A stretch of 12,081 bases of DNA, from the NCBI GenBank assembly GCA_009774375.1, contig VSNO01000138.1:1-12081 (forward strand), given 5' to 3'. The translations under genes and the position numbers were made by a program. This DNA is from Lachnospiraceae bacterium (GTDB taxonomy: Bacteria; Bacillota; Clostridia; Lachnospirales; Lachnospiraceae). Under the pieces are notes generated by a model, which was given only the letters and a program-made list of their open reading frames with translations, had not been told where the DNA came from and did not search any database. Positions 1 to 6,298 of the stretch are shown one piece after another (position 1 is the first letter of the stretch; every line of letters starts with the position of its first letter).

Positions 1-160
1 AAAAATATCGGTTGACATTATGGAGGAAAACATTGATAATATAACTATGGAAAATTTATCTATGGGTATGACAGGTGACTACACGGTAGCGGTGTCAGAG
101 GGCGCTACGTATGTCAGAGTAGGAACCGGTATCTTCGGAGTGAGGCAGTATATGCCGTAG
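1..160 (+). CDS. yggS: YggS/PLPBP family PLP-homeostasis protein, C-terminal end (partial)
   Basis: Only the last 52 codons are inside the window; the reading frame starts at base 2 and stops with TAG at 158-160. The tail reads LSMGMTGDYTVAVSEGATYV followed by RVGTGIFG, which is the characteristic C-terminal signature of the YggS/YlmE/PROSC family. These are fold-type III PLP-binding proteins without known catalytic activity that buffer pyridoxal phosphate in the cytosol. The SxGMSxDxxxAI-like stretch and the RVGTxIFG phosphate-binding loop near the C terminus are both recognisable. The gene sits 14 bp upstream of sepF, the usual arrangement in Firmicutes and Actinobacteria, so the two are probably one transcript. 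The PLP lysine lies outside the window. Confidence 0.93.
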   Translation, partial: KISVDIMEENIDNITMENLSMGMTGDYTVAVSEGATYVRVGTGIFGVRQYMP

Positions 161-174
161 AGAAAGGAAAAACT

Positions 175-690
175 ATGGGAGTAATGGACAAGTTTTTAGA
201 CGCATTGCATTTGAACAACGAGGAAGAGTACTATGATGACGATGATTTCTATGATGAGGGGGAGATCATAGACAACACAGTCAGAAAACCAATGAGAGTT
301 GTCCGTGAAGAGGAAGACTTTGATGAACCGGTAGAGAAGCCCAGGAAACAGTCACAGAAGGTAACGCCGATCAGGGCTGTCAAGCGTGCACCCGGAAATG
401 GTATGGAGGTATGTGTGATCAGGCCGAACAGCATCGAAGATGCCAGGGAGATCACAGAGACACTTCTCGCAAACCGGACTGTTGTGTTAAATCTGGAAGG
501 GCTTGATGTAGCGATCGCACAGAGGATCATTGACTTTTCGTCGGGATCTACATATGCGATCAATGGAAATCTTCAGAAGATTTCCAATTACATCTTCATC
601 ATCACACCCGCTTCTGTGGATATATCAGGAGATTTTCAGGAGATTCTTTCAGGAACGTTTGATGTTCCTATCTCACGTGGTGTAATTTAA
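175..690 (+). CDS. sepF: Cell division protein SepF
   Basis: This 171-residue protein has the SepF layout. A short N-terminal helix (MGVMDKFLDALHL) is the expected membrane-targeting amphipathic helix. A very acidic, low-complexity linker follows at residues 16-60. The C-terminal SepF domain spans about residues 76-160 and contains VCVIRPNSIEDAREI, VVLNLEGLD, QRIIDFSSGSTYAINGN and IFIITP. SepF tethers FtsZ filaments to the membrane and aligns them at the division septum. The start at 175 follows AGAAAGGAAAA; a second in-frame ATG at codon 4 is possible but would clip the helix. It follows yggS by 14 bp. A terminator-like hairpin lies 25 bp after the stop, and the usual Firmicute followers ylmG, ylmH and divIVA are absent. 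Confidence 0.95.
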   Translation: MGVMDKFLDALHLNNEEEYYDDDDFYDEGEIIDNTVRKPMRVVREEEDFDEPVEKPRKQSQKVTPIRAVKRAPGNGMEVCVIRPNSIEDAREITETLLANRTVVLNLEGLDVAIAQRIIDFSSGSTYAINGNLQKISNYIFIITPASVDISGDFQEILSGTFDVPISRGVI

Positions 691-715
691 GATTTGATTG
701 GGGATATGAATGGAT

Positions 716-754
716 AGACTTCCCGTCTGTTATTAGATGGGGAGTTTTCCTTTT
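716..754 (+). terminator. Intrinsic terminator after sepF
   Basis: The arm at 718-727 (ACTTCCCGTC) pairs with 736-745 (GATGGGGAGT) over 10 bp with two G-U pairs. The loop is 8 nt, and a T-rich tract (TTTTCCTTTT) follows. Two outer pairs (716-717 with 746-747) can extend the stem. The tract is interrupted by CC, so termination may be incomplete. I see no convincing promoter between this hairpin and aroB, so aroB may depend partly on read-through. Confidence 0.7.
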
Positions 755-813
755 ATGCACAGACCCGTGCAGAGGAAATATGCCGCTAAGGCGCGGTGCA
801 CGGGTCGCGCGAG
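751..813 (+). repeat. Palindromic interspersed repeat, copy 1
   Basis: The first 44 bases (751-794) match the reverse complement of 11308-11351 at 42 of 44 positions by direct comparison. Similarity continues less evenly to about 813. Within the copy, GACCCGTGC (762-770) can pair with GCACGGGTC (798-806), enclosing the conserved core GCCGCTAAGGCGC. The copy begins directly after the sepF terminator T-tract. It also supplies the upstream, probably spurious, in-frame ATG of aroB at 780. No ORF or transposase is associated. It resembles REP-type or miniature palindromic elements; the family is not recognised. Confidence 0.75.
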
Positions 814-839
814 CAGGGCTTTTAGACGAAAGGAGAAAA

Positions 840-1949
840 ATGTCACAGCGATTAACGATCAATATGAACAACAAGCCGATCTATGATATTGTATATGAAC
901 AGGATTTTGGCAGTCTGGTCAAAGAACTTGAGCCGTTCGAGATCAGCGGAAAGAAACTGTGTATCATCACGGATTCAAGGGTGAAGGGCTTTTATGCGGA
1001 CGAAGTGTACGGGGTGCTGAAGGATCATTGCAAGGAAGTTTTTGTATATGACTTTCCGAATGGAGAGCCGAGCAAAAATTTAGATACAGTCAGGAATATT
1101 TATGAGTTTTTGATACAAAATAAGTTTGGGCGCAAAGATATGCTTCTCGCGCTCGGAGGCGGTGTGGTAGGCGACACGACAGGGTTTGTGGCGGCAACCT
1201 ACCTGAGAGGTGTGGATTTCGTGCAGATACCGACGACACTGCTGGCACAGGTGGACAGCAGCATTGGCGGAAAGACGGGCGTGGATCTGGACCAGTACAA
1301 GAATATGGTCGGCGCGTTCTACATGCCCAGGCTTGTGTACATGAATATAGCAACGCTCAGGACGCTTGACGACCGACAGTACTATTCCGGAATGGGAGAG
1401 GTGTTGAAACATGGACTGATCAAGAGTGCCCCGTTCTATGAGTGGATCATTGAAAATATGTACGAGATACATGACAGAAATCTGGACATCCTGGAGGATA
1501 TGGTCTATAAAAGCTGCACCTGCAAAAAGATCGTTGTTGAGAAGGATCCGACAGAGAAGGGTGAACGTGCGATCCTGAACTTTGGGCACACGATCGGACA
1601 CGCGATCGAGAAGGCAAAGAATTTTGAGCTGATGCACGGGGAGTGCGTGGCACTTGGCTGTGTTGCGGCTGCCTACATCTCGTGGAAAAGAAATCTGCTC
1701 TCCAAGGACGAGTATTACGAGATACGGGATATGTTCGTGCCCTTTAACCTGCCGATCTCCATAGAAGATATCAACCCGGAGGAGATCTGCGAGCTGACAT
1801 CCTCTGACAAAAAGGTGGAGGGCGATAAGCTCAAATTTATCCTTCTGAAGAAGGTTGGGAAGGCTATGATCGACACGACCGTCACCAGGGAAGAGATGAT
1901 AGCCGGGATCAATGAGATCTATTTTACGGACGAAGATTGGGATCAATAG
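840..1949 (+). CDS. aroB: 3-dehydroquinate synthase
   Basis: AroB converts DAHP to 3-dehydroquinate, step two of the shikimate pathway, using NAD and a divalent metal. The 369-residue protein has the expected length. The glycine-rich NAD-binding stretch LALGGGVVGDTTGFVAATY lies at residues 103-121. It is followed by RGVDFVQIPTTLLAQVDSSI and GGKTGVD. Expected metal ligands are visible as E187 (GMGEVLKHG), H250 (NFGHTIGHA) and H266 (MHGECV). I chose ATG 840, preceded by AAAGGAG at 829-835. The upstream in-frame ATG at 780 would add 20 Arg-rich residues encoded by the palindromic repeat and has no ribosome site. The stop is one base before lspA, so the two are translationally coupled. An aroB in a sepF-lspA neighbourhood is unusual. 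Confidence 0.96.
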   Translation: MSQRLTINMNNKPIYDIVYEQDFGSLVKELEPFEISGKKLCIITDSRVKGFYADEVYGVLKDHCKEVFVYDFPNGEPSKNLDTVRNIYEFLIQNKFGRKDMLLALGGGVVGDTTGFVAATYLRGVDFVQIPTTLLAQVDSSIGGKTGVDLDQYKNMVGAFYMPRLVYMNIATLRTLDDRQYYSGMGEVLKHGLIKSAPFYEWIIENMYEIHDRNLDILEDMVYKSCTCKKIVVEKDPTEKGERAILNFGHTIGHAIEKAKNFELMHGECVALGCVAAAYISWKRNLLSKDEYYEIRDMFVPFNLPISIEDINPEEICELTSSDKKVEGDKLKFILLKKVGKAMIDTTVTREEMIAGINEIYFTDEDWDQ

Positions 1950-1950
1950 A

Positions 1951-2478
1951 ATGAATAAGAAGAAAAAAATACAGTTAGCAGTGGACATATTATTGGCACT
2001 TCTGCTGATTGCAGTGGATCAGACAACAAAATATTTTGCCGTTTCAAATCTGATGAACCAGAAGCCGCGGATCCTCTGGGAAGGTGTATTTGAACTGCAT
2101 TATCTGGAAAACCGCGGTGCGGCGTTTGGCATGCTGCAGGATCAAAAGATGTTTTTTGTGCTCATTGCAGCGATTATCCTTGCGGTCATCGTGTATGTCC
2201 TGATCAAAGTGCCCTATCAGAAGATGTACACGAAGCTTCATATCACTCTTGTCTTTATCGCGAGCGGAGCGATCGGAAACCTGATCGACAGGATACGAAA
2301 TGATTATGTTGTCGACTTTTTATATTTCAGCCTGATCGATTTTCCGATCTTTAATGTTGCCGATATCTATGTAACCCTGTCATCTGTCTTTCTGGTGATC
2401 TTGTTATTGTTTGTCTATAAAGAGACGGATCTGGAGTTTTTGTCATTTCGTACAAAGAAATTCCGCGACATAAAATAA
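1951..2478 (+). CDS. lspA: Lipoprotein signal peptidase (signal peptidase II)
   Basis: LspA is a membrane aspartyl protease that removes the signal peptide from diacylglyceryl-modified prolipoproteins. The 175-residue protein has four hydrophobic segments, at about residues 8-24, 66-86, 96-112 and 138-156. The family motifs are present: VDQTTKYF near the N terminus, ENRGAAFG at 53-60, GNLIDRIRNDYVVDF around 109-123 and FNVADIY at 134-140. The two catalytic aspartates are expected to be D122 and D138. The ATG at 1951 lies one base after the aroB stop and has only a weak upstream ribosome site, which fits translational coupling. An in-frame ATG at 1912 inside aroB would add 13 residues and is less likely. 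Confidence 0.96.
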   Translation: MNKKKKIQLAVDILLALLLIAVDQTTKYFAVSNLMNQKPRILWEGVFELHYLENRGAAFGMLQDQKMFFVLIAAIILAVIVYVLIKVPYQKMYTKLHITLVFIASGAIGNLIDRIRNDYVVDFLYFSLIDFPIFNVADIYVTLSSVFLVILLLFVYKETDLEFLSFRTKKFRDIK

Positions 2479-2488
2479 TGGTGTATGT

Positions 2489-3409
2489 ATGAATGAAGTG
2501 GTTTTCGAGATCCTTCCCGAGATGGCGGAGGAGCGTATTGATAAATGCATCAGCAGTTATATGGAAGATCTGTCGCGGAGCTATATCCAGAAAGTGATAA
2601 AAGAAGGCCATGTTTTTGTAAATGACACGGTAGTCAGGGCAAACTACAGGGTAAAGGTCGATGACCAGGTAAAATTTGTCATTCCGGATTCCATAGAACC
2701 AGATATCCCGGCGCAAGATATCCCGTTGGATATTCTGTATGAGGACAAAGATATCCTGATCATAAACAAGCCCAAAGACATGGTGGTGCACCCGGCTCCC
2801 GGACATTATGAAGGAACGCTCGTCAACGCCATAATGTATCACTGTAAGGACAGTCTGTCCGGCATTAACGGGGTCATGCGCCCGGGGATCGTTCATCGGA
2901 TCGACAAGGATACCACAGGATCCATCATTGTCTGCAAGAACGACGAGGCGCACAATGCGATCGCGGAGCAGCTCAGGACACATGACATTACCAGAATATA
3001 CAGGGCAGTCGTGTACGGAAATGTGAAGGACGAGCAGGGAACGGTGGACGCGCCGATCGGACGGCATCCCGGCGACCGGAAAAAAATGGCAGTCAATGAA
3101 AAAAATGGAAAACGCGCCGTGACACATTACACTGTGTTGGAACGTTTTGGCCAATATACATATATTGAGTGCCGGCTGGAGACTGGCAGAACACACCAGA
3201 TCAGGGTTCACATGGCAAGTATCGGACATCCTCTGTTGGGGGACACTGTGTATTCAGGGCGAAAGCCGCCATGTCATCTGGAAGGACAGGTTCTGCATGC
3301 CATGACGATCGGTTTTGTCCATCCCGGAAGCGGGGAGTATGTCGAATTTGAGACGCCGCTGCCGGATTATTTCGAAAAACTGCTGGATCGACTCAGAGGA
3401 AAGATGTAG
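2489..3409 (+). CDS. RluA/RluD family pseudouridine synthase
   Basis: The protein (306 residues) has an N-terminal S4-like RNA-binding domain at about residues 13-65 (ERIDKCISS, SYIQKVIKEGHVFVND). The catalytic domain follows. HRIDKDTTG at 136-144 is the RluA-family signature; D139 is the expected catalytic aspartate. The family motifs INKPKDMVVHPAPGH and GRTHQIRVHMASIGHPLLGD are also present. The domain layout matches RluD, which modifies the helix 69 loop of 23S rRNA, but RluA, RluC and RluD-type substrates cannot be told apart reliably from sequence alone. The gene starts 10 bp after lspA with no strong ribosome site, and the lspA-rluD pairing is common in Firmicutes. The stop at 3407-3409 is followed by a new promoter region. 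Confidence 0.94.
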   Translation: MNEVVFEILPEMAEERIDKCISSYMEDLSRSYIQKVIKEGHVFVNDTVVRANYRVKVDDQVKFVIPDSIEPDIPAQDIPLDILYEDKDILIINKPKDMVVHPAPGHYEGTLVNAIMYHCKDSLSGINGVMRPGIVHRIDKDTTGSIIVCKNDEAHNAIAEQLRTHDITRIYRAVVYGNVKDEQGTVDAPIGRHPGDRKKMAVNEKNGKRAVTHYTVLERFGQYTYIECRLETGRTHQIRVHMASIGHPLLGDTVYSGRKPPCHLEGQVLHAMTIGFVHPGSGEYVEFETPLPDYFEKLLDRLRGKM

Positions 3410-3434
3410 GAATTTTTTTCGAAAAACAAAGTGA

Positions 3435-3463
3435 TTGAAAAATCGGCATCCACGAGATATAAT
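3435..3463 (+). promoter_or_regulatory. Sigma-A type promoter for the cytidylate-kinase-like gene
   Basis: TTGAAA at 3435-3440 is followed by exactly 17 bp and then the consensus TATAAT at 3458-3463. An A/T-rich tract at 3410-3430 sits just upstream, as an UP element would. Transcription should start near 3470, giving a leader of about 70 nt. Confidence 0.8.
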
Positions 3464-3480
3464 ATCAGTAATAGATAAGA

Positions 3481-3522
3481 AACTGTTAAGGCGACAAGTC
3501 AGTTCTTGACAGTTCCTGACAG
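3481..3522 (+). promoter_or_regulatory. Structured 5' leader with hairpin and tandem 10-mers
   Basis: AACTGTTAAG at 3481-3490 can pair with CTTGACAGTT at 3505-3514, nine Watson-Crick pairs plus one G-U, across a 14-nt loop. The 3' arm overlaps two tandem 10-mers (TTCTTGACAG at 3503-3512 and TTCCTGACAG at 3513-3522). The ribosome site GGAGGG at 3530-3535 lies just downstream and stays outside the hairpin. It may stabilise the mRNA or bind a regulator; I recognise no known riboswitch here. Confidence 0.4.
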
Positions 3523-3540
3523 TCAGAATGGAGGGTTACT

Positions 3541-4176
3541 ATGAATACTATAATTACAATCGGACGTCAGTTTGGATCCGGCGGGCATGAGATCGGGGAG
3601 AAGCTTGCAGCCCATTACGGGATCCAGTGCTTTGACAAGGAGCTACTTTCAAGGGCCGCGAAGGAGAGCGGGTTCTGTGAGGAGATGCTCAGAAATCACG
3701 ATGAGAGGCCGACCAATTCCTTTCTTTACAACCTGGTCATGGATACATACACGTTTGGCTACAATTCTTCCTCATTTGTGGATATGCCGATCAGCCACAA
3801 AGTCTTTATGGCGCAGTTTGACACGATCAAGAAGATCGCAGAGGAGGAGCCATGCGTTATTGTCGGGCGCTGTGCAGATTATGCCCTGCAGGAGTACAAG
3901 AACTGCCTGCACATCTTTATCCATGCCAATGAGGACGCCAAGGTCGAGCGCATCATGAGAAAATATGAGATTGATGCGGATAAGGCGCGCGAGATGATGA
4001 TCAAGAAGGACAAACAGCGTCAGAGCTATTACAATTATTATTCCACCAAGAAGTGGGGACGCTCTGACAGCTACGACCTGTCGATCAACAGCAGCATTCT
4101 CGGTGTGGATGGGACAGTGAAGCTCATCATTCAGTACATTGAGGATTTCGAGTCAAAGAACCAGCAGGCAAAATAA
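3541..4176 (+). CDS. Cytidylate kinase-like family protein
   Basis: This 211-residue protein belongs to the AAA-type nucleotide kinase group annotated as cytidylate kinase-like (Cytidylate_kin2). The P-loop is GRQFGSGGHEIG at residues 8-19, followed by FDKELLSRAAKESG, the expected substrate-side helix. GRCADYAL at 109-116 corresponds to the conserved GR-x-AD motif. A basic lid-like segment KKDKQRQSYYNYYS is at 155-168, and YDLSINSS at 178-185 is the typical C-terminal motif. Family members probably phosphorylate a nucleotide or related small molecule, but the true substrate is not established and it need not be CMP. The start at 3541 follows GGAGGG with a 5-base gap. It has its own promoter and terminator, so it is a single-gene unit. 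Confidence 0.88.
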   Translation: MNTIITIGRQFGSGGHEIGEKLAAHYGIQCFDKELLSRAAKESGFCEEMLRNHDERPTNSFLYNLVMDTYTFGYNSSSFVDMPISHKVFMAQFDTIKKIAEEEPCVIVGRCADYALQEYKNCLHIFIHANEDAKVERIMRKYEIDADKAREMMIKKDKQRQSYYNYYSTKKWGRSDSYDLSINSSILGVDGTVKLIIQYIEDFESKNQQAK

Positions 4177-4208
4177 ACAAAATCATAAATACTATTTATC
4201 AATATCTT

Positions 4209-4250
4209 GAGAGCATTTCGACGGCGGGATCCGTGCGAAGTGCTCTTTTT
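4209..4250 (+). terminator. Intrinsic terminator after the cytidylate-kinase-like gene
   Basis: GAGCATTTCG (4211-4220) pairs with CGAAGTGCTC (4236-4245), 10 bp with one G-U. An inner ACGG/CCGT helix extends the stem. TTTTT follows at 4246-4250. It isolates the downstream RNA and DUF2828 unit from the housekeeping genes. Confidence 0.9.
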
Positions 4251-4288
4251 GTCGTGTAGATAGACTGTTAGTTTATACCACAGGTATA

Positions 4289-4317
4289 TTGTTTTATTGC
4301 TGACTGCATGATATAGT
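4289..4317 (+). promoter_or_regulatory. Extended -10 promoter of the RNA and DUF2828 unit
   Basis: TTGTTT at 4289-4294, a 17-bp spacer, then TATAGT at 4312-4317, with TG at 4309-4310 giving an extended -10 (TGATATAGT). The predicted start is near 4322-4324. That is exactly where the 5' arm of the terminal helix of the first RNA begins, so promoter and RNA structure support each other. Confidence 0.7.
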
Positions 4318-4321
4318 AAAT

Positions 4322-4433
4322 ACATGGAGCGGCTGGGAGACGCGTGCCTTGACAAAGGCACACACAGCAATCTTACATAATGGATATAATGGTTCACAAT
4401 TCCGCTATATAAGAATCTCCTGGCCGTTCCTGT
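4322..4433 (+). ncRNA. Candidate Y-RNA-like small RNA closed by a 15-bp terminal helix
   Basis: GGAGCGGCTGGGAGA at 4326-4340 pairs without a break with TCTCCTGGCCGTTCC at 4416-4430: 15 consecutive pairs, three of them G-U. With U4325 bulged out, ACA (4322-4324) pairs with TGT (4431-4433), extending the helix to the predicted 5' end. Inside lies a perfect 7-bp hairpin (4344-4350 with 4355-4361, loop GACA). CAGCAATCTT follows at 4365-4374, then an A/T-rich single-stranded region up to 4415. A long helix joining the two ends, with a bulge, around an internal domain is the general architecture of Y RNAs. The Ro60-like gene just downstream makes that reading attractive. I cannot match it to a known family. 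No protein is plausible: an ATG at 4324 gives 18 codons with no ribosome site. Confidence 0.55.
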
Positions 4434-4445
4434 TAAGATCAATAT

Positions 4446-4561
4446 AGGGCTATAGCTCAGTTGGTAGAGCAGGAAAAAAGGAGCTTTGTCAAAAGCTCAT
4501 GCAGCAATCTTTAATTGGACTGTTAATCCCCTTGCCGCCGGTTCGAGTCCGGCTAGCCCTG
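4446..4561 (+). tRNA. tRNA-Asn(GUU)-like gene interrupted by a 43-nt insertion in the anticodon stem
   Basis: Without bases 4474-4516, the remaining 73 nt form a perfect cloverleaf. The acceptor stem is 4446-4452 with 4554-4560 (7 bp). The D-stem GCTC/GAGC carries an 8-nt loop. The anticodon stem GGGGA/TCCCC is split as GG (4472-4473) and GGA (4517-4519). The anticodon loop is CTGTTAA with GTT at 4522-4524. The variable loop is 5 nt, the T-stem GCCGG/CCGGC, the T-loop TTCGAGT, and base 73 is G as expected for tRNA-Asn. CCA is not encoded. No group I intron fits in 43 nt, and bacteria normally lack the bulge-helix-bulge splicing used by archaea. It may be a tRNA mimic (as in YrlA-type Y RNAs) rather than a translating tRNA. 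If unspliced, the insert can bulge from the anticodon arm as a three-way junction. Confidence 0.7.
4474..4516 (+). other. Insertion in the tRNA-like gene, carrying the shared hairpin plus CAGCAATCTT module
   Basis: The insert starts with six A residues. A perfect hairpin follows: GAGCTTT (4481-4487), loop GTCA, AAAGCTC (4492-4498). Then come three bases (ATG) and CAGCAATCTT at 4502-4511. The first RNA upstream has the same arrangement, with the same 7-4-7 hairpin size, the same 3-nt gap and the identical 10-mer at 4365-4374. The stem bases differ (GTGCCTT/AAGGCAC against GAGCTTT/AAAGCTC), so pairing is kept while sequence changes. This points to a selected RNA structure, for example a shared protein-binding site. 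Confidence 0.65.
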
Positions 4562-4633
4562 TTTGGTGATGTATGAAATCATGGAACCGTAACTCAGTCT
4601 GCAATTAAATATTTTCAGAGGGAGGGAATCAAA

Positions 4634-6298
4634 ATGGGATTCATGCAGAATATCAAGAACATATTGAATAATGAATACAATACTTCTGTGACTGAGAACG
4701 GCACAGTCGGATACAGAACATCTGGAAAGGAGCTGCTGGATCTGAATTTTGCAGTTTCCTCGTTCCGAAATGCTTCACCGGAAGTGATCACAGGCCACTT
4801 TGTGAAGGCGTATTATGAAAATCCGGCGCTCGCGGTGCGGTGGCTCTTCTATGCGGGCGATGTGCGCCAGGGGCTCGGGGAGCGCAGACTGTTCAGGACG
4901 ATCATGGGCTATCTGGCGCAGAGCCACATCGAGATCGGAAAGGTTTTGCTGCCGTTAATCCCGGAATATTCGCGGTGGGATATTGTGGTGGACTTGATGG
5001 ACACTCCGCTTGCAGATGAGGCTGTCAAGCTGATCCAGCAGCAGCTGCAGGAGGACAGCGTCAACAGGGAGAAGGGGATCTCGATCAGCCTGTGCGCGAA
5101 ATGGCTTCCTTCAGAGAACGCGTCATCAGACCATACAAAGCAGATGGCGCGCAGACTGGCAAAAAAGCTGTCCATGACAAGCAGGCAGTACCGCCGGATG
5201 TTGTCCGCATACAGGCAGTACATGGATGTGGTGGAAGTGAAGATGAGCAGTGGACGATGGACTGACATCAATTATGAGGCTGTTCCATCAAGGGCAAATC
5301 TGGTATACAACACTGCATTTCTGCGGAATGACGAGGATCGGCGCAGGGAATTTCTGGGCGCTGTAAAAAAGGGAGAGCAGACGATCCATGCGGGAGTGCT
5401 CTATCCGCACGACATCGTTCATTCGTATGTTGACACGGAGCGGAAACCGGGCTGGTGGTATCTGAACTCTCCTGATGACACGCTGGAAGCACTGTGGAAG
5501 GCACTGCCTGATTATGTGCAGGGCAACGGAAATACGCTCTGTGTCGCGGACGGTTCTGGAAGCATGTTTTCCAGGGTGGGAAATACGAAAGTGACTTGTC
5601 TTGACGTGGCAAATGCGCTTGCGATCTATTTCGCGGAGCACTGTACAGGGCAGTTCAGGGATACCTACATCACGTTCAGCCAGACGCCGCAGTTTGTAGA
5701 CCTGTCAAAGGGAAAAACGCTTCACGACAAGCTGGAGATCGCCATGAGCCACAACGAGGTGTCCAATACCAACATCGAGGCGGTGTTCAGCCTGATACTG
5801 GACGCTGCAGTCAAGTATCGAATGCCGCAGCGGGAACTTCCGTCCAACCTGCTGATCCTGTCAGATATGGAATTTGACACAGCGACAAGAAGCAGTGTCA
5901 ACGGCAGGTGGGTGTCGCCTGACGAAAAGCTGTTTGATACGTTTTCCAGAGAGTATGCAGCACGCGGTTACCGTCTGCCAAGGCTGGTCTTCTGGAATAT
6001 CTCCAGCAGGACGATGACGATCCCGCTCAGGGAAAACGTACTTGGCGTCGCTCTGGTAAGCGGTTTCTCACCCACGATCGCAAAGATGGTGCTCAGCAAT
6101 GAGATCGATCCATACAAGGCGCTCGTAGAACAGCTTATGGTACCGCGTTATGACGCAGTGGATCACGCAGATCGATCTAGACAGGCTGGAATACTGCGAA
6201 GTGATAGGGCGCACCTTGCTGTTTCACATGGCAAACGGCAAAGTCCTGGAAGGAACCGGCAGTCTGGACGAGCTGTGCGGACAGCTGACCCGGTATGA
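4634..6298 (+). CDS. DUF2828-type protein with vWA domain, Ro60/TROVE-like architecture
   Basis: The protein is 554 residues. The N-terminal helical part (about 15-290) has DUF2828 hallmarks: YNTSVTENGTVGYRTSGK at 15-32, GDVRQGLGERRLFR at 75-88, CAKWLPSENASS at 154-165, QYRRMLSAYR at 185-194 and YPHDIVHSY at 257-265. A vWA domain follows (about 300-475) with a complete-looking MIDAS: D306, S308 and S310 in VADGSGSM, T379, and D411 in LILSDMEFD. Helical repeats followed by a MIDAS vWA is also the layout of Ro60, which binds misfolded RNA and Y RNAs. RNA binding here is inference. The start follows GGAGGG (4621-4626) by 7 bp. The native-looking protein ends near residue 507 (PRYDAV). The last 47 or so residues are an out-of-frame reading of a LytTR domain, so the C terminus is altered. 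Confidence 0.82.
   Translation: MGFMQNIKNILNNEYNTSVTENGTVGYRTSGKELLDLNFAVSSFRNASPEVITGHFVKAYYENPALAVRWLFYAGDVRQGLGERRLFRTIMGYLAQSHIEIGKVLLPLIPEYSRWDIVVDLMDTPLADEAVKLIQQQLQEDSVNREKGISISLCAKWLPSENASSDHTKQMARRLAKKLSMTSRQYRRMLSAYRQYMDVVEVKMSSGRWTDINYEAVPSRANLVYNTAFLRNDEDRRREFLGAVKKGEQTIHAGVLYPHDIVHSYVDTERKPGWWYLNSPDDTLEALWKALPDYVQGNGNTLCVADGSGSMFSRVGNTKVTCLDVANALAIYFAEHCTGQFRDTYITFSQTPQFVDLSKGKTLHDKLEIAMSHNEVSNTNIEAVFSLILDAAVKYRMPQRELPSNLLILSDMEFDTATRSSVNGRWVSPDEKLFDTFSREYAARGYRLPRLVFWNISSRTMTIPLRENVLGVALVSGFSPTIAKMVLSNEIDPYKALVEQLMVPRYDAVDHADRSRQAGILRSDRAHLAVSHGKRQSPGRNRQSGRAVRTADPV

Noticed and set aside
780..839. Upstream in-frame ATG that would extend aroB by 20 residues
   Set aside because: It lies inside the palindromic repeat, encodes an Arg-rich stretch foreign to AroB, and lacks a ribosome site; ATG 840 has AAAGGAG.
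1080..1988. 302-codon open frame on the minus strand opposite aroB
   Set aside because: It overlaps a clear aroB gene, has no recognisable domains, and is a by-product of codon bias in the opposite frame.
2351..3229. 292-codon open frame on the minus strand opposite lspA and the pseudouridine synthase gene
   Set aside because: It lies entirely antisense to two well-supported genes and encodes nothing recognisable.
3507..3512. TTGACA as a second -35 box before the cytidylate-kinase-like gene
   Set aside because: The matching -10 position falls on the ribosome site GGAGGG; the promoter at 3435-3463 is much better.
4324..4380. 18-codon ORF starting at ATG 4324
   Set aside because: It has no ribosome site, starts at the predicted transcription start, and lies within strong RNA structure.
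4349..4390. TTGACA (4349-4354) and TATAAT (4385-4390) as a promoter for the tRNA-like gene
   Set aside because: The spacing is 30 bp, far too long, and TTGACA is the loop region of the conserved hairpin.
4474..4516. Group I or group II intron in the tRNA
   Set aside because: 43 nt is far too short for either ribozyme and the site is in the anticodon stem rather than the loop.
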